A stretch of DNA of 64,000 nucleotides from a bacterium (Candidatus Blackallbacteria) CG13_big_fil_rev_8_21_14_2_50_49_14 (GCA_002783405.1 PFGG01000060.1:1-64000); one strand, 5' to 3'; numbered from the stretch's first letter, positions 54,007-62,510 are shown. Notes: generated by a model not told the origin, from the letters alone. Program-made: numbers and translations.

Positions 54007-56211
54007 TTAAGGGGTGGCGCCAGGCACGGCCTTGCGACTGATGATTTGCTCATACATGGTCATTTCCGGTGCTGTGGGCTGATAGCCTTGGCGGAAACGG
54101 TTGAGCAATTCAAGTGCCCATTGCAGTTCAGGATCGGCGGCTCCGATATTGACCATGACGCTGCCTGGGGTCACAGGGGCGGGCTGACCCACCTGGGGCT
54201 GTGCAGGAGCTGTAGGTGCTGTCGGGGCTGCTGGAGCCGTGGCTCCACTTTGCTGCATGCGGTTATAGATATCGGTATAAGCTGCGATTTCCTGTTCGTT
54301 GGCCTGATACCCCTGTTGTACCATCTGCTGCAGCTGCATGGCCCACTGAATTTCCTGTTGGCTGGGGGCTTGTACGCCCGCGGGAGCGGCAGGAGCAGTG
54401 GGGGCGGCAGGCCCTACGGGCTGTTGGGGCTGAACAGCAGGCTGCTGGGCTTGAGCCTGTTGTTGCGCCAGCAACTGTTGATAACGCGCATAAATTTGGG
54501 TATAGGCATCCACTTCCTGTTGGGTGGGCTGATAGCCTTCAAACTGAACCTTGTGTTGCAGTTGCAAGGCCCAGTCAATTTCAGACTGGGTGATATCGCC
54601 AGACGGTGCGCTGACGGGGGCCGTGGGGGCAGCCGGTATTGTTGAGGCGACCCCAAAATTGGCGAGCTTCATTTGAATTTCATTGTATTGTTGCAGTTCC
54701 TGAGCTGTGGCACGAATGCCTTTGGCCATTTTGTCCTCAAGTTGATTGGCCCAATGGATTTCATCCATGGTGGCACCTCGCTGGGGAGCCACAGGCTGTT
54801 GGGGTTGCTGAGGTTGACCCGGAATTGTCTGCACAGGCGGTTGCGGTTGTGTGGGCTGGGCGGGCGCCGCAGGCTGTTGCTGCTGGGCCTGATAACGGGT
54901 ATAGATATCCGTGTAACGGGCAATTTCATGCTGGGTGGGGCGATAGCCCTGGGTATCGATCCGCTTTTGCAGATCCATGGCCCATTGCAGTTCTTCCTGA
55001 CTGACGGTTTTGTCTTCTACCACGGGTGCGCTGACACCGGGATCATAGGCCGGTTTTTCTGGTTTGGCTGGTTGCGAAGGTGCTGTTCCAGGATTGGCCG
55101 GTTGGCTCTGATAACGGGTGTAGATGTCATTGTAGCGATCGGCTTCGGCCTGGCTGGGGCGATAGCCTTGAACAATCCGATCCTGCATTTGCGAAGCCCA
55201 GTCCAGTTCTTCCTGGGTGACAGGACGCAATTGCCCAGAGGGTTGAGGCATGCTGGGGCTGGGAGCAGGTTGTTGCGCTGCATAGCGTTTCTGAATATTG
55301 TCGTAGGCTGCAGCCTCTTGAGGGCTGGGGCGATAGCCTTGAACAATCCGATCCTGCATTTGGGTGGCCCAGTCCAGTTCCTGTTGCGTAACTGCACCCT
55401 GAACCGGAGCTGTGGGGCTGGGAGCATAAACAGGTTGTTGGGGGGGCTGTACCATGACGGGCGGTGCGACCGGCTGTTGAGGAACCGGCATTTGCGGAGC
55501 CCCATTCATTTGCTGGCGGGCCTGAATATCCTGGTAACGGTCATATTCCTGCTGGCTGGGTTTATAGCCAAAATTTTGCACGCGGGTCATCAGATTCTGA
55601 GCCCAGAGCAAGTCTTCCTGAGAAACAGGCAGGGGATTGGTGGGGCCGGGCTGACCTGAGAGTTTGCGACTGACCACGGACTGCAGTACAGACTGCATTT
55701 GGGGCGTGGCAATATCAGAGACTGCAGGTTTGCCATTGGCATCAAGATAGCCGTCATTTAGGCCCATTTGAACCTTGAATTCTTTGACAGCTTCACCGGT
55801 GGCATAACCATAAATGCCATTGACATTGGCTTTGATACCGGCAATATTCAGTTTCTGCTGCAGGTCGCTGACACGGGTTTTATCGCCACTTCCGGGTTTG
55901 AGAGTGGCGGGGTTATTGTCTACATCATTTTGAAAGACTTTATAGGCGCGCAGATTGTCATCGGAACGGTAAACATCGTTGAAATAGGATTTCATCTTAT
56001 CAAACAGACCCACTTCAACGGCAGGAGCGGGTGAGGGCATGGGCATCTGAGGTGAGAAGCGGGCCTGATCAGCCCCATAGGCAGGCTGGGGATAGGGAGC
56101 CTGCGGCTGAACATATTGTTGCGGGTAGACCGGCGGCGGACTGCCTTGAACCGGTACCGTTGTTGCCATCGGTATTTGCGGGTTGTTGTAGTTCACATTG
56201 CCGTTGAACAT
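54007..56211 (-). CDS. Peptidoglycan-binding-like protein with eight tandem repeats
   Basis: This 734-residue protein starts at ATG 56211, chosen because AAGGAAGG lies five bases before it; a longer frame from 56244 lacks such a site. After a Pro/Gln-rich N-terminus, residues about 100-190 look like a PG_binding_1 domain (SDLQQKLNIAGIKANVNGIY and TGEAVKEFKVQMGLNDGYLD). Then come eight repeats of about 38 residues (about 195-730) with consensus Q-E-L-x-W-A-x-x-x-Q-x-R-(12)-E-x-x-x-Y-x-x-I, joined by Pro/Ala/Gln linkers. No signal peptide is visible, which is odd for a wall-binding protein. Function is unknown; the repeats are likely helical binding modules. Confidence 0.8.
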   Translation of the reverse strand: MFNGNVNYNNPQIPMATTVPVQGSPPPVYPQQYVQPQAPYPQPAYGADQARFSPQMPMPSPAPAVEVGLFDKMKSYFNDVYRSDDNLRAYKVFQNDVDNNPATLKPGSGDKTRVSDLQQKLNIAGIKANVNGIYGYATGEAVKEFKVQMGLNDGYLDANGKPAVSDIATPQMQSVLQSVVSRKLSGQPGPTNPLPVSQEDLLWAQNLMTRVQNFGYKPSQQEYDRYQDIQARQQMNGAPQMPVPQQPVAPPVMVQPPQQPVYAPSPTAPVQGAVTQQELDWATQMQDRIVQGYRPSPQEAAAYDNIQKRYAAQQPAPSPSMPQPSGQLRPVTQEELDWASQMQDRIVQGYRPSQAEADRYNDIYTRYQSQPANPGTAPSQPAKPEKPAYDPGVSAPVVEDKTVSQEELQWAMDLQKRIDTQGYRPTQHEIARYTDIYTRYQAQQQQPAAPAQPTQPQPPVQTIPGQPQQPQQPVAPQRGATMDEIHWANQLEDKMAKGIRATAQELQQYNEIQMKLANFGVASTIPAAPTAPVSAPSGDITQSEIDWALQLQHKVQFEGYQPTQQEVDAYTQIYARYQQLLAQQQAQAQQPAVQPQQPVGPAAPTAPAAPAGVQAPSQQEIQWAMQLQQMVQQGYQANEQEIAAYTDIYNRMQQSGATAPAAPTAPTAPAQPQVGQPAPVTPGSVMVNIGAADPELQWALELLNRFRQGYQPTAPEMTMYEQIISRKAVPGATP
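54029..55620 (-). repeat. Eight-fold protein repeat with Pro-rich linkers
   Basis: These bases encode eight copies, each with a conserved Trp (LDWATQMQDRIVQGYRPS is typical) and a conserved Glu and Tyr some 12 and 16 residues after the Tyr-Arg-Pro. Copies 2 and 3 are the closest. Linkers vary from about 15 to 45 residues. Confidence 0.8.
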
Positions 56212-56242
56212 GATAACCTTCCTTGCGCTATAGCTAATCTCC

Positions 56243-56248
56243 ATTATA
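56243..56248 (-). promoter_or_regulatory. Predicted -10 of the eight-repeat protein
   Basis: A perfect TATAAT on the minus strand, 31 bases before ATG 56211; no convincing -35. Confidence 0.4.
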
Positions 56249-56335
56249 CTATAGGCAACTGATCCAGATTTCTTTCTAATTTTTGCCTAAGTTTTTGTTA
56301 AGAAAAGATCTAATTTATTATTTTGAGGGCTTCCC

Positions 56336-57118
56336 TTGCCACTTTTAGATCCGACGATCTCCTCTCGCCATATAAGATTCCGTCCCTTCTTGAAAGGAAT
56401 CGGTATCCTGATGATTTTTTTATTTTTCATCGCTTTAGGCGGCGTGGCTTTGATCTTAAAAGGAGATCTCTGGTTGAATAGGCCCTCTTTGAGACGCTAT
56501 CCGATTCAAGGGCTTGATGTTTCTGCGCATCAGGGAGAAATTGACTGGCCTCAAGTTGCAAAAGGACCTTGGAGTTTCGTCTATATCAAGGCCAGCGAGG
56601 GAGGCGATTTTCGTGACCCGCGTTTTGCTCTGAATTGGCAGGGGAGTCGTGAGGTGGGGCTTTTGCGCGGAGCTTATCATTTTTTTACTTTTTGCCGCAG
56701 TGGGTCAGAACAAGCGCAAAATTTTATTTCACTTTTGCCTTCTGAACCCGATTTACTTCCGCCCGTCGTTGATCTGGAATTTGGGGGCAATTGCAAAAAA
56801 CGTCCCAGCCAACAAGCCTTGGTGAAGGAAGTGCAGATCTTTTTAGACCAAGTTGAAAAACATACCCATCAAAAACCACTTCTCTATGTCACGGATACCT
56901 TTGCCAAAACCTATCTGAAACAAAACGCTTTTTCTGATTATTCCCTCTGGGTGCGAGATATTCTGCGCGAACCTGTTCTATTCAATCAGCGGGTTTGGCT
57001 TTTTTGGCAGTTCAGCAATCGGGGACGCGTAGCCGGTATTCAGGGGTTTGTCGATCAAAATGTTTTTGCCGGCAGTCCAGCCGAATTCAGGCGTTGGTAT
57101 AGACCCCAATCTCAGTGA
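56336..57118 (+). CDS. GH25 lysozyme-family muramidase with N-terminal membrane anchor
   Basis: This 260-residue protein begins at TTG 56336 with GAGGG seven bases upstream; the ATG at 56411 would truncate the anchor. One membrane helix (about 22-42) is followed by the GH25 domain: GLDVSAHQGEIDWPQVA, FVYIKASEGGDFRDPRF, GAYHFFTF, PVVDLEFGGNCK and LLYVTDTF, then WQFSNRG near the end. The catalytic Asp/Glu positions (DVSAHQG and DLEF) are present. It would hydrolyse peptidoglycan between MurNAc and GlcNAc from the periplasmic side. It converges on the DUF366 gene with a seven-base overlap. Confidence 0.92.
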   Translation: MPLLDPTISSRHIRFRPFLKGIGILMIFLFFIALGGVALILKGDLWLNRPSLRRYPIQGLDVSAHQGEIDWPQVAKGPWSFVYIKASEGGDFRDPRFALNWQGSREVGLLRGAYHFFTFCRSGSEQAQNFISLLPSEPDLLPPVVDLEFGGNCKKRPSQQALVKEVQIFLDQVEKHTHQKPLLYVTDTFAKTYLKQNAFSDYSLWVRDILREPVLFNQRVWLFWQFSNRGRVAGIQGFVDQNVFAGSPAEFRRWYRPQSQ

Positions 57119-57666
57119 ACCCAGCGTACCTTGGTCAAGGCCAAGCGGATAGAAGCATCTTCTTTGGCATAGGCATTGAGGGTTTCCTGGGCAAAGGTTT
57201 GCCAGTCAATTTCATAATCGGCTAAGCCGCGGGTTGAGACGGGGGTATTGGCACTTGAAATATTGATGCCAAAGTGAATCAAGCCAGAAACAGGGCTAAC
57301 GGTGGCAATTGAAACCGAAAGTTTGTTTTTGGCGTCATAGAGATCATCCCCTGAACGCCGAATCTGGTTTTGACCGTGGGCGTGAAGTAAATTTTGAATC
57401 TGAGCAGTAAGCAGACGTTGGCGCAAGACCATGGTTTCGAGGGGTGTTTGGAAATGTTCAATCAGAAAATGTAACATCAGTTCACTGAAAATAGGGGCAT
57501 CGGCGTGAACATCTTCGAGGTCTACCATGTCATTAAGTTGTACACGGCAGGGGCCAGCAAAGGCGACCATGGCGTCGCCACGCAGGCCAAAGTGGTTGTA
57601 AATGAAATGAGAGGTCAATTCTGGGCCATAATAGGGCAAGGGATCGGTGTGGAGGTGGATATGCAT
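57112..57666 (-). CDS. DUF366 family protein
   Basis: This 184-residue protein matches my memory of DUF366 over most of its length: HFIYNHFGLRGDAMVAFAGP, CRVQLNDMVDLEDV, MLHFLIEHF, LRQRLLTAQIQ, IRRSGDDLYDAKNKLSVSIA, SPVSGLIHFGINISSANTPV and a closing VRWV. DUF366 is best known from Archaea, with no settled function. It lacks membrane segments. It is single and convergent with the GH25 gene, and its presence in a bacterium may reflect transfer, which was not tested. Confidence 0.8.
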   Translation of the reverse strand: MHIHLHTDPLPYYGPELTSHFIYNHFGLRGDAMVAFAGPCRVQLNDMVDLEDVHADAPIFSELMLHFLIEHFQTPLETMVLRQRLLTAQIQNLLHAHGQNQIRRSGDDLYDAKNKLSVSIATVSPVSGLIHFGINISSANTPVSTRGLADYEIDWQTFAQETLNAYAKEDASIRLALTKVRWVH

Positions 57667-57702
57667 GCGGGCTCCTTGGTTTGCTGCCTGATCAGAAGTC
57701 AG

Positions 57703-57731
57703 TTGGCACTTATTTAAGGCTATAATTTAAT
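57703..57731 (+). promoter_or_regulatory. Predicted promoter of the SLH-barrel gene
   Basis: TTGGCA (57703-57708) and TTTAAT (57726-57731) are 17 bases apart, each five of six to consensus, 21 bases before GTG 57753. Confidence 0.5.
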
Positions 57732-57752
57732 TAATACTATAACTCAGAAAAG

Positions 57753-60182
57753 GTGAGCACTATTTTCAGACAGTCTATTCTTCGGGTGTATCTGGCTCTT
57801 TTCCTGGTCTTGAGCATCAGTTTAGGTGCCATTGCTGAAGGCCTGCCTTATAACGATATCGATTATAAGCATTGGGCGGCTTTGGAAGCCAAAGTCATGT
57901 ATGACAAGAGCATTATGCGCGGCGTGACCTACGACCGTTTTGGCGGAGATCTGCCCTTAACCCGTTTTCAATTTGCTGAAGTGCTCGACCGCATGCTGGG
58001 TTCGAAAGTGATTCCCAATACGACTGTGCTGATTATTTCGGATGTCTTGCCCGATAGCCGTGAATATAAATTTATCAACCGAGTGGTTCAAGCGGATTTG
58101 ATGACGATGGAAAGTGGCCTGTTTGAAGGCTTGCGCCCAGTGAACCGCTATGAGTTTGCCCAGAGTATGGATCGCCTTTTGACGTATTTAACGGCCTCTC
58201 CCCCCATGCCCCGTGAAAAAAAGATCGAATTCAAAGATGTCGATCGCGAACATGAAGAAATGGTGCAAAAGCTGACCAATACCTGGCAATTAACCAATGG
58301 CTATGCCGATGGAAAATTTCGGGGTACGAGTAAAATTACCCGCTATGAAGCCCTGATCATGGTTGCCAAGGCCGCGGGCTTACTCTATGAAGATGTGAAG
58401 CAGGCTTTGGCGCAGCCCCGTCCCTCGCCTCCGCTGGAGCAGTTGATTGAAACTTCAGCGCCTTCTACTGGCAAGCCACCGGTGACAGGGGCACCACCCG
58501 CCACCGGGCAACCTGTTGATAATCTGACGGCCATAGAGCAGCTTTTAAATGCCTCTGGCAATCCTCCCTCGAGCTCTGCGCCGACTTCTCCTCCTGCAAG
58601 CACGAAACCCTTGCCCACGCCTGTGCCAACCCAAAGACCGGTGCCGACACCGACGCCAAAACCTTTGCCTACACCCAAACCGACACCCGTACCCACCGCA
58701 AAACCGGCAAGTGCCAAACCCAGTACTCCGGCTGGAACCCCCAAGCCTGTCAGTACAGGGGGCTCGACCTTGGATGAGCTTGAAAACCTCTTGAACGGAA
58801 GCTCTAAACCCAGCGCCAAGCCCACGGCAAAACCGACTGCCAAACCCAGTACCGCTCCAGCCACTCCCAAGCCTGCGACCAGCGCAGATCTTCAAGCGCT
58901 TGAAAATCTTTTCAATCCAGCGGCTTCTTCTGCTCCTCCCAGTGTTTTGCCTTCACCCAAGTTAAGTGCCAAACCCACGGTTCAGCCTTCGCCCAAGCTG
59001 AGTGCCAAACCCACGGTTCAGCCCTCGCCCAAGCTGAGTGCCAAACCCACAGTTCAGCCCTCGCCCAAGTTAAGTGCCAAACCCACAGTTCAACCCTCGC
59101 CCAAGTTGAGCGCCAAACCCACGGTTCAGCCTTCGCCCAAGTTGAGTGCCAAACCCACGGTTCAGCCCAGTGCCAAACCCAGTGTGGTATCCCCCAGCCC
59201 CAAGGCCACTCCTGTACCTAAACCCAGTAAATCACCTGGCGATCTTTCTCTGGAGGATCTTGAAAACCAGCTTAAGAATCTCAGTGCCAGCCCTGCGCCG
59301 ATGGCCAGTAAGGCTGCTCCCAGTGCTGCGCCTACCCTGAAGCCTGCTGACCCTGACAGTTTGGTGAATATTCCTCTGCCCACGGCCAGCAGCACGCCTG
59401 TGCAAACGGTGATGGCCAGCCCTACTCCCAAACCCGCAGGCAGTGCTTCTCCCGTTTCAAGTGCTTTGGCTCCGCTGCATAACCGTATTCTCTTGACCGG
59501 CACGTATAAACTGCTCTATGAAGAGCGGGTTCCCGCCTCGATCAAAGAGGGCTTAAAAATGAACGATGCAGAGCAGACAGTCAGTGGCAGTGCGGGAATG
59601 GCTGGAAATCTCAATACCCTGATTTGGTTCGGTGCTCCGCAAACAACCTTGGGTAATTTGGGGCTTGCACTGGATATCAGCTCTCTCAGCGGATTTGACT
59701 ATACCAGCAATGTCGGCAACCAGAATGGCACCCTTACCGAATTGGTCAATGCTGACTTGGCCGTTTTGTATAAACTGGTCAGCAGCTCAAGTTTTGACCT
59801 GGCAGCTGGTTTGGATGGCTATTACCGCATGACCGGTAGCAGCAATGACCCACGTAATCATTATTTTCTGGCTGCCCGTTCGTATATCGGCGCGGGTCTG
59901 CGTCTCCAGGCGGCTTATCAAATCTTTGAACCGCTTTCACTTGAGTTTAGCGTTGCGCCGCACTATGTTATGCAGGACCTGAGCAATATTCAATTGGCAG
60001 GCTTGCCGCTCAGCCGCTGGGATACCCTGATCAATTTCATGATCAATTGGGATATGTTCAGTATGGGCCAGAGTAAGGTTTCGCTTAATCTGGGCTATCA
60101 GGGGCTTCTGCTCTTTGATTTGGGTTCAGACGCCAGCCAGATCTACCATGGCGTGACCTTTGGTACAGGATATAACTTCTGA
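57753..60182 (+). CDS. SLH-domain protein with Pro-rich repeat linker and outer-membrane barrel
   Basis: This 809-residue protein from GTG 57753 starts with a signal peptide (to about residue 28). Residues about 33-210 are three SLH-type units (DIDYKHWAALEAKVMYDKSI, PLTRFQFAEVLDRML and two more), which bind secondary wall polymers or peptidoglycan. Residues about 215-570 are a Pro/Lys/Ser/Thr linker containing six 12-residue tandem repeats (400-471). The last 240 residues form alternating amphipathic strands ending in ...GYNF, the usual last-strand pattern recognised by the BAM complex. This ties the outer membrane to the wall, a design seen in Cyanobacteria, Negativicutes and Deinococcus-Thermus. 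No good ribosome-binding site precedes the GTG. Confidence 0.85.
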   Translation: MSTIFRQSILRVYLALFLVLSISLGAIAEGLPYNDIDYKHWAALEAKVMYDKSIMRGVTYDRFGGDLPLTRFQFAEVLDRMLGSKVIPNTTVLIISDVLPDSREYKFINRVVQADLMTMESGLFEGLRPVNRYEFAQSMDRLLTYLTASPPMPREKKIEFKDVDREHEEMVQKLTNTWQLTNGYADGKFRGTSKITRYEALIMVAKAAGLLYEDVKQALAQPRPSPPLEQLIETSAPSTGKPPVTGAPPATGQPVDNLTAIEQLLNASGNPPSSSAPTSPPASTKPLPTPVPTQRPVPTPTPKPLPTPKPTPVPTAKPASAKPSTPAGTPKPVSTGGSTLDELENLLNGSSKPSAKPTAKPTAKPSTAPATPKPATSADLQALENLFNPAASSAPPSVLPSPKLSAKPTVQPSPKLSAKPTVQPSPKLSAKPTVQPSPKLSAKPTVQPSPKLSAKPTVQPSPKLSAKPTVQPSAKPSVVSPSPKATPVPKPSKSPGDLSLEDLENQLKNLSASPAPMASKAAPSAAPTLKPADPDSLVNIPLPTASSTPVQTVMASPTPKPAGSASPVSSALAPLHNRILLTGTYKLLYEERVPASIKEGLKMNDAEQTVSGSAGMAGNLNTLIWFGAPQTTLGNLGLALDISSLSGFDYTSNVGNQNGTLTELVNADLAVLYKLVSSSSFDLAAGLDGYYRMTGSSNDPRNHYFLAARSYIGAGLRLQAAYQIFEPLSLEFSVAPHYVMQDLSNIQLAGLPLSRWDTLINFMINWDMFSMGQSKVSLNLGYQGLLLFDLGSDASQIYHGVTFGTGYNF
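58950..59165 (+). repeat. Six tandem copies of a 36-bp unit in the SLH-barrel gene
   Basis: Six in-frame units of 36 bases, each encoding PSPKLSAKPTVQ, differ only at a few synonymous positions (for example tta/ctg/ttg for Leu, acg/aca for Thr). The frame is kept exactly, so copy-number change would lengthen or shorten the linker without breaking the protein. There are no spacers, so this is not CRISPR. Confidence 0.95.
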
Positions 60183-60195
60183 TCAGGTATACTGG

Positions 60196-60220
60196 GAGAG
60201 CGGCTCAAGAAACCGCTCTC
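60196..60220 (+). terminator. Hairpin between the SLH-barrel and epimerase genes
   Basis: GAGAGCGG pairs with CCGCTCTC across a nine-base loop, 14 bases after the stop; no T run follows, so termination would be partial. Confidence 0.45.
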
Positions 60221-60248
60221 TGACCTGAATCATGAAGGATAGCCAAAC

Positions 60249-61235
60249 GTGTTTTCGCAATATCAGCAGCAAAAAGTTTTGATCCTGGGCGGCCTGGGAT
60301 TTATTGGCAGCAACCTGGCTCAGCGCTTGGTGGCTGTTGGAGCCAAGGTGACACTTGTCGATAATTTCTTGCCCGATCATGGCGCCAATTGGTTTAATCT
60401 GGATGGCATCCGTGAGCAGGTTCAAGTACATCTTTCTGATTTGCGCCAGGCAGAGGCGCTGCGTGAATTGATCCGCGATCAGGCGGTCATTTTCAATATT
60501 GCAGCCCAAACCAGCCATTCTGACAGTATGCGGGATCCCTTTCTGGATTTGGATATCAACGCCAAGGGCAATCTCACTTTGCTGGAGGCCTGCCGTGCGG
60601 TAAACCCTGAGGCCCGGATTGTTTTTGCGGGTACGCGAGCGTTTTATGGGGCACCCCCCACTTTGCCCGTGAATGAAGCTTCTCCGGTTTTGCCACGGGA
60701 TATTTACTCGATCAACCGTTTCGCAGCTGAGCAATACCATTTTATTTATCATCTGCATTATGGTTTGCCGGTAACATCACTGCGGATTGGCAATATTTAT
60801 GGGCCTCGGGCCCAGATGCAGCATCCCAAGTACAATGTTTTGAACTTTTTCGTCAGGCTCGCACTTGAAGACCAGTCGATCAAAATCTATGGCGATGGTA
60901 TGCAAATCCGTGATTATCTGCATGTGCAGGATGCCTGTGAGGCGATGCTACTTGCCGGATTACACCCTGCAGCCGTGGGGCAGATCTTTAATATTGGGGC
61001 GGGTTTTGGCTCGGCCTTTATTGAGCTTGCCCGTACGATTATTCGCCTGGCGGGTTCTGGTCGGATTGAACAGGTTGAATGGCCTGCGGGCAGTCGCAAT
61101 TATGACGTGGGTGATTTTGTGATGGAAATTGGCAAAATTCAGAATGATCTCGATTGGCAACCCCGACGGAGTCTTGAAGAAGGGCTTCAGGATACACTTG
61201 AATTCTATCGAAAAAATTATCATTACTATTGGTAA
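60249..61235 (+). CDS. NAD-dependent sugar epimerase/dehydratase (extended SDR)
   Basis: This 328-residue protein from GTG 60249 (AAGGA about nine bases upstream) has the Rossmann start VLILGGLGFIGSNLAQRL, a NIAAQTSHSDSM segment after strand 4, FAGTRAFYGAP, then YSINRFAAEQYHF, LRIGNIYGPR and YGDGMQIRDYLHVQDACEAM, as in UDP-glucose/GDP-mannose-type SDR enzymes. The catalytic motif is normally Y-x-x-x-K; here Tyr153 is followed by Arg157 instead of Lys. The likely role is making a nucleotide sugar for surface glycans, with the substrate not determined. It precedes a small barrel gene by 13 bases. Confidence 0.85.
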   Translation: MFSQYQQQKVLILGGLGFIGSNLAQRLVAVGAKVTLVDNFLPDHGANWFNLDGIREQVQVHLSDLRQAEALRELIRDQAVIFNIAAQTSHSDSMRDPFLDLDINAKGNLTLLEACRAVNPEARIVFAGTRAFYGAPPTLPVNEASPVLPRDIYSINRFAAEQYHFIYHLHYGLPVTSLRIGNIYGPRAQMQHPKYNVLNFFVRLALEDQSIKIYGDGMQIRDYLHVQDACEAMLLAGLHPAAVGQIFNIGAGFGSAFIELARTIIRLAGSGRIEQVEWPAGSRNYDVGDFVMEIGKIQNDLDWQPRRSLEEGLQDTLEFYRKNYHYYW

Positions 61236-61248
61236 AGGAATATAAACA

Positions 61249-61821
61249 ATGAAAACTCTGAAATATACTTTTGCATCCCTGGTTCTGGCTGCTTCCTGCC
61301 TCTGTGCTGGTGCTGCCCAGGCATCGACCATGCCCAAAGCTGAGGTGGATCAATCCTCTTTTGTCTTTGCGCTGGGTCCCAGTATTGCTTTTGACTTTAA
61401 ACTCGCGCCCCAGGTTTCTCTGGGCGGATCACTGGGCTTGCCTTTTCTGGTAGAAGGCTTTAACAATGGCATTAACAGCCGCTATGACGTGCGCGTCATG
61501 TATCGCTTTCTGCAACAGGGTGGTTTTTCATTGAGCGGTATTTTTGGGGTTTGGGGCAATGCCAATTTCAGCAATACCACGCTTTCGCGCTGGGCAGGTT
61601 TGGAGTTGGGCTTGGGTCTGGCCTATAAATTTACGCCTCAATTGACGGGACGCTTGAACCTGGCTGGCGGTTATAATTTCTTTGGCCGGGGCGGTAGTTT
61701 TAATGATTATTATCCGCCCTCCGGTGGGTTTGAATTGGGTTATAAATTCAATCCCAATCTTGAAGGCACCTTGGGTTATAACGGCCAGGGGGATATTTTT
61801 GGCCTGCGCTGGAAGATTTAA
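61249..61821 (+). CDS. Small outer-membrane beta-barrel protein
   Basis: This 190-residue protein has a signal peptide (to about 25, ending AAQA) followed by alternating amphipathic strands (SFVFALGPSIAFDFKL, RYDVRVMYRFLQQGGFSLSG, LAYKFTPQLTGRLNLAGG) that fit an eight-stranded barrel of the OmpA-like/OmpW-like size class. No precise family is named. ATG 61249 has AAAGGAA about ten bases before it, and a terminator follows. Confidence 0.8.
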   Translation: MKTLKYTFASLVLAASCLCAGAAQASTMPKAEVDQSSFVFALGPSIAFDFKLAPQVSLGGSLGLPFLVEGFNNGINSRYDVRVMYRFLQQGGFSLSGIFGVWGNANFSNTTLSRWAGLELGLGLAYKFTPQLTGRLNLAGGYNFFGRGGSFNDYYPPSGGFELGYKFNPNLEGTLGYNGQGDIFGLRWKI

Positions 61822-61828
61822 ACTGCTT

Positions 61829-61864
61829 GAGGGGGAGTCCCTTGCGGTGCTCCCCCTTCTTCTT
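61829..61864 (+). terminator. Rho-independent terminator after the small barrel gene
   Basis: GGGGGAG (61831-61837) pairs with CTCCCCC (61850-61856) across a 12-base loop, followed by a T-rich tract, just after the stop at 61821. Confidence 0.75.
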
Positions 61865-61886
61865 AAAAAATGTCAAGTTCCCTGCT

Positions 61887-61914
61887 TTGATGTCTCGTCG
61901 ATCTGGGCTATAGT
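61887..61914 (+). promoter_or_regulatory. Predicted promoter of the SnoaL-like gene
   Basis: TTGATG (61887-61892), a 16-base spacer and TATAGT (61909-61914), 37 bases before ATG 61952. Confidence 0.5.
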
Positions 61915-61951
61915 AAGTATTAAGTCTAAAAAAACAAGGAAGTCTTGCTTT

Positions 61952-62455
61952 ATGAAAAAAATACTACTGGCCCTCGTTCTTTCCACTGGTTTTGTTACAA
62001 TGCTGTCTCCTTCGGCTTTTGCTGACCATCATATGCCTGCCCAGGGGGAGGGGCAACGCAGCCTGGTGATGAAGTTTTACGACGAGGTCATGAATCAATT
62101 TAAGCTCGATGTGGCTGATAAATACATTGCGATGGACGCCATCGACCATGATGCCCAGATGGATCCCCAAAAATCAACACTTGAGAATTTCAAGATGTTT
62201 ATGACGATGATGCATACCGGCTTTCCAGATATGAAGATCAAGGTCGAGGACGTGATTTCTGAAGGAGACAAGGTCGTGGTCCGTTTTCGCCTGACAGGCA
62301 CCCACAAAGGAATGTTCATGGGCATGAATGCGACCAATAAGCCGATCGATATGATGGCTGTCGATATCTTTCGCATGGCCAACGGCAAATTCATCGAGCA
62401 TTGGGGTTTTATGGACTCGGGCATGATGATGCAGCAGCTTGGCATGATGCACTAA
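61952..62455 (+). CDS. Secreted SnoaL-like (NTF2-fold) protein
   Basis: This 167-residue protein from ATG 61952 has AAGGAAG ten bases upstream; the open frame runs back to 61682, but only over the preceding gene. A signal peptide ends near AFA. The mature part is a SnoaL-like fold: LVMKFYDEVMNQFKLDVADK, AIDHDAQ, PDMKIKVEDVISEGDKVVVR, then MMAVDIFRMANGKFIEHWGF. SnoaL relatives include polyketide cyclases and many uncharacterised proteins. A Met-rich C-terminus (GMMMQQLGMMH) is unusual and could bind copper, which is speculation. It has its own promoter. Confidence 0.85.
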   Translation: MKKILLALVLSTGFVTMLSPSAFADHHMPAQGEGQRSLVMKFYDEVMNQFKLDVADKYIAMDAIDHDAQMDPQKSTLENFKMFMTMMHTGFPDMKIKVEDVISEGDKVVVRFRLTGTHKGMFMGMNATNKPIDMMAVDIFRMANGKFIEHWGFMDSGMMMQQLGMMH

Positions 62456-62483
62456 ATACAGCGCGGAGTCAGCAGATTTTCAA

Positions 62484-62510
62484 GGTTTCAAGTCACTCAG
62501 GCGTGAAACC
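62484..62510. terminator. Hairpin between convergent SnoaL-like and GH3 genes
   Basis: GGTTTCA and TGAAACC form a seven-base-pair stem with a 13-base loop, with further complementary CAGA/TCTG outside. No T run; a bidirectional terminator is possible. Confidence 0.45.

Noticed and set aside
53818..55659. Two long plus-strand open frames (275 and 328 residues) opposite the eight-repeat protein
   Set aside because: They are antisense to a repetitive gene with clear protein-level repeats, have Leu/Gly/Arg-rich low-complexity products, and no ribosome-binding site. The openness comes from the repeat codon pattern.
58950..59165. CRISPR-like regular repeat
   Set aside because: Units abut without spacers, keep the reading frame and encode a Pro-rich linker; there are no cas genes.
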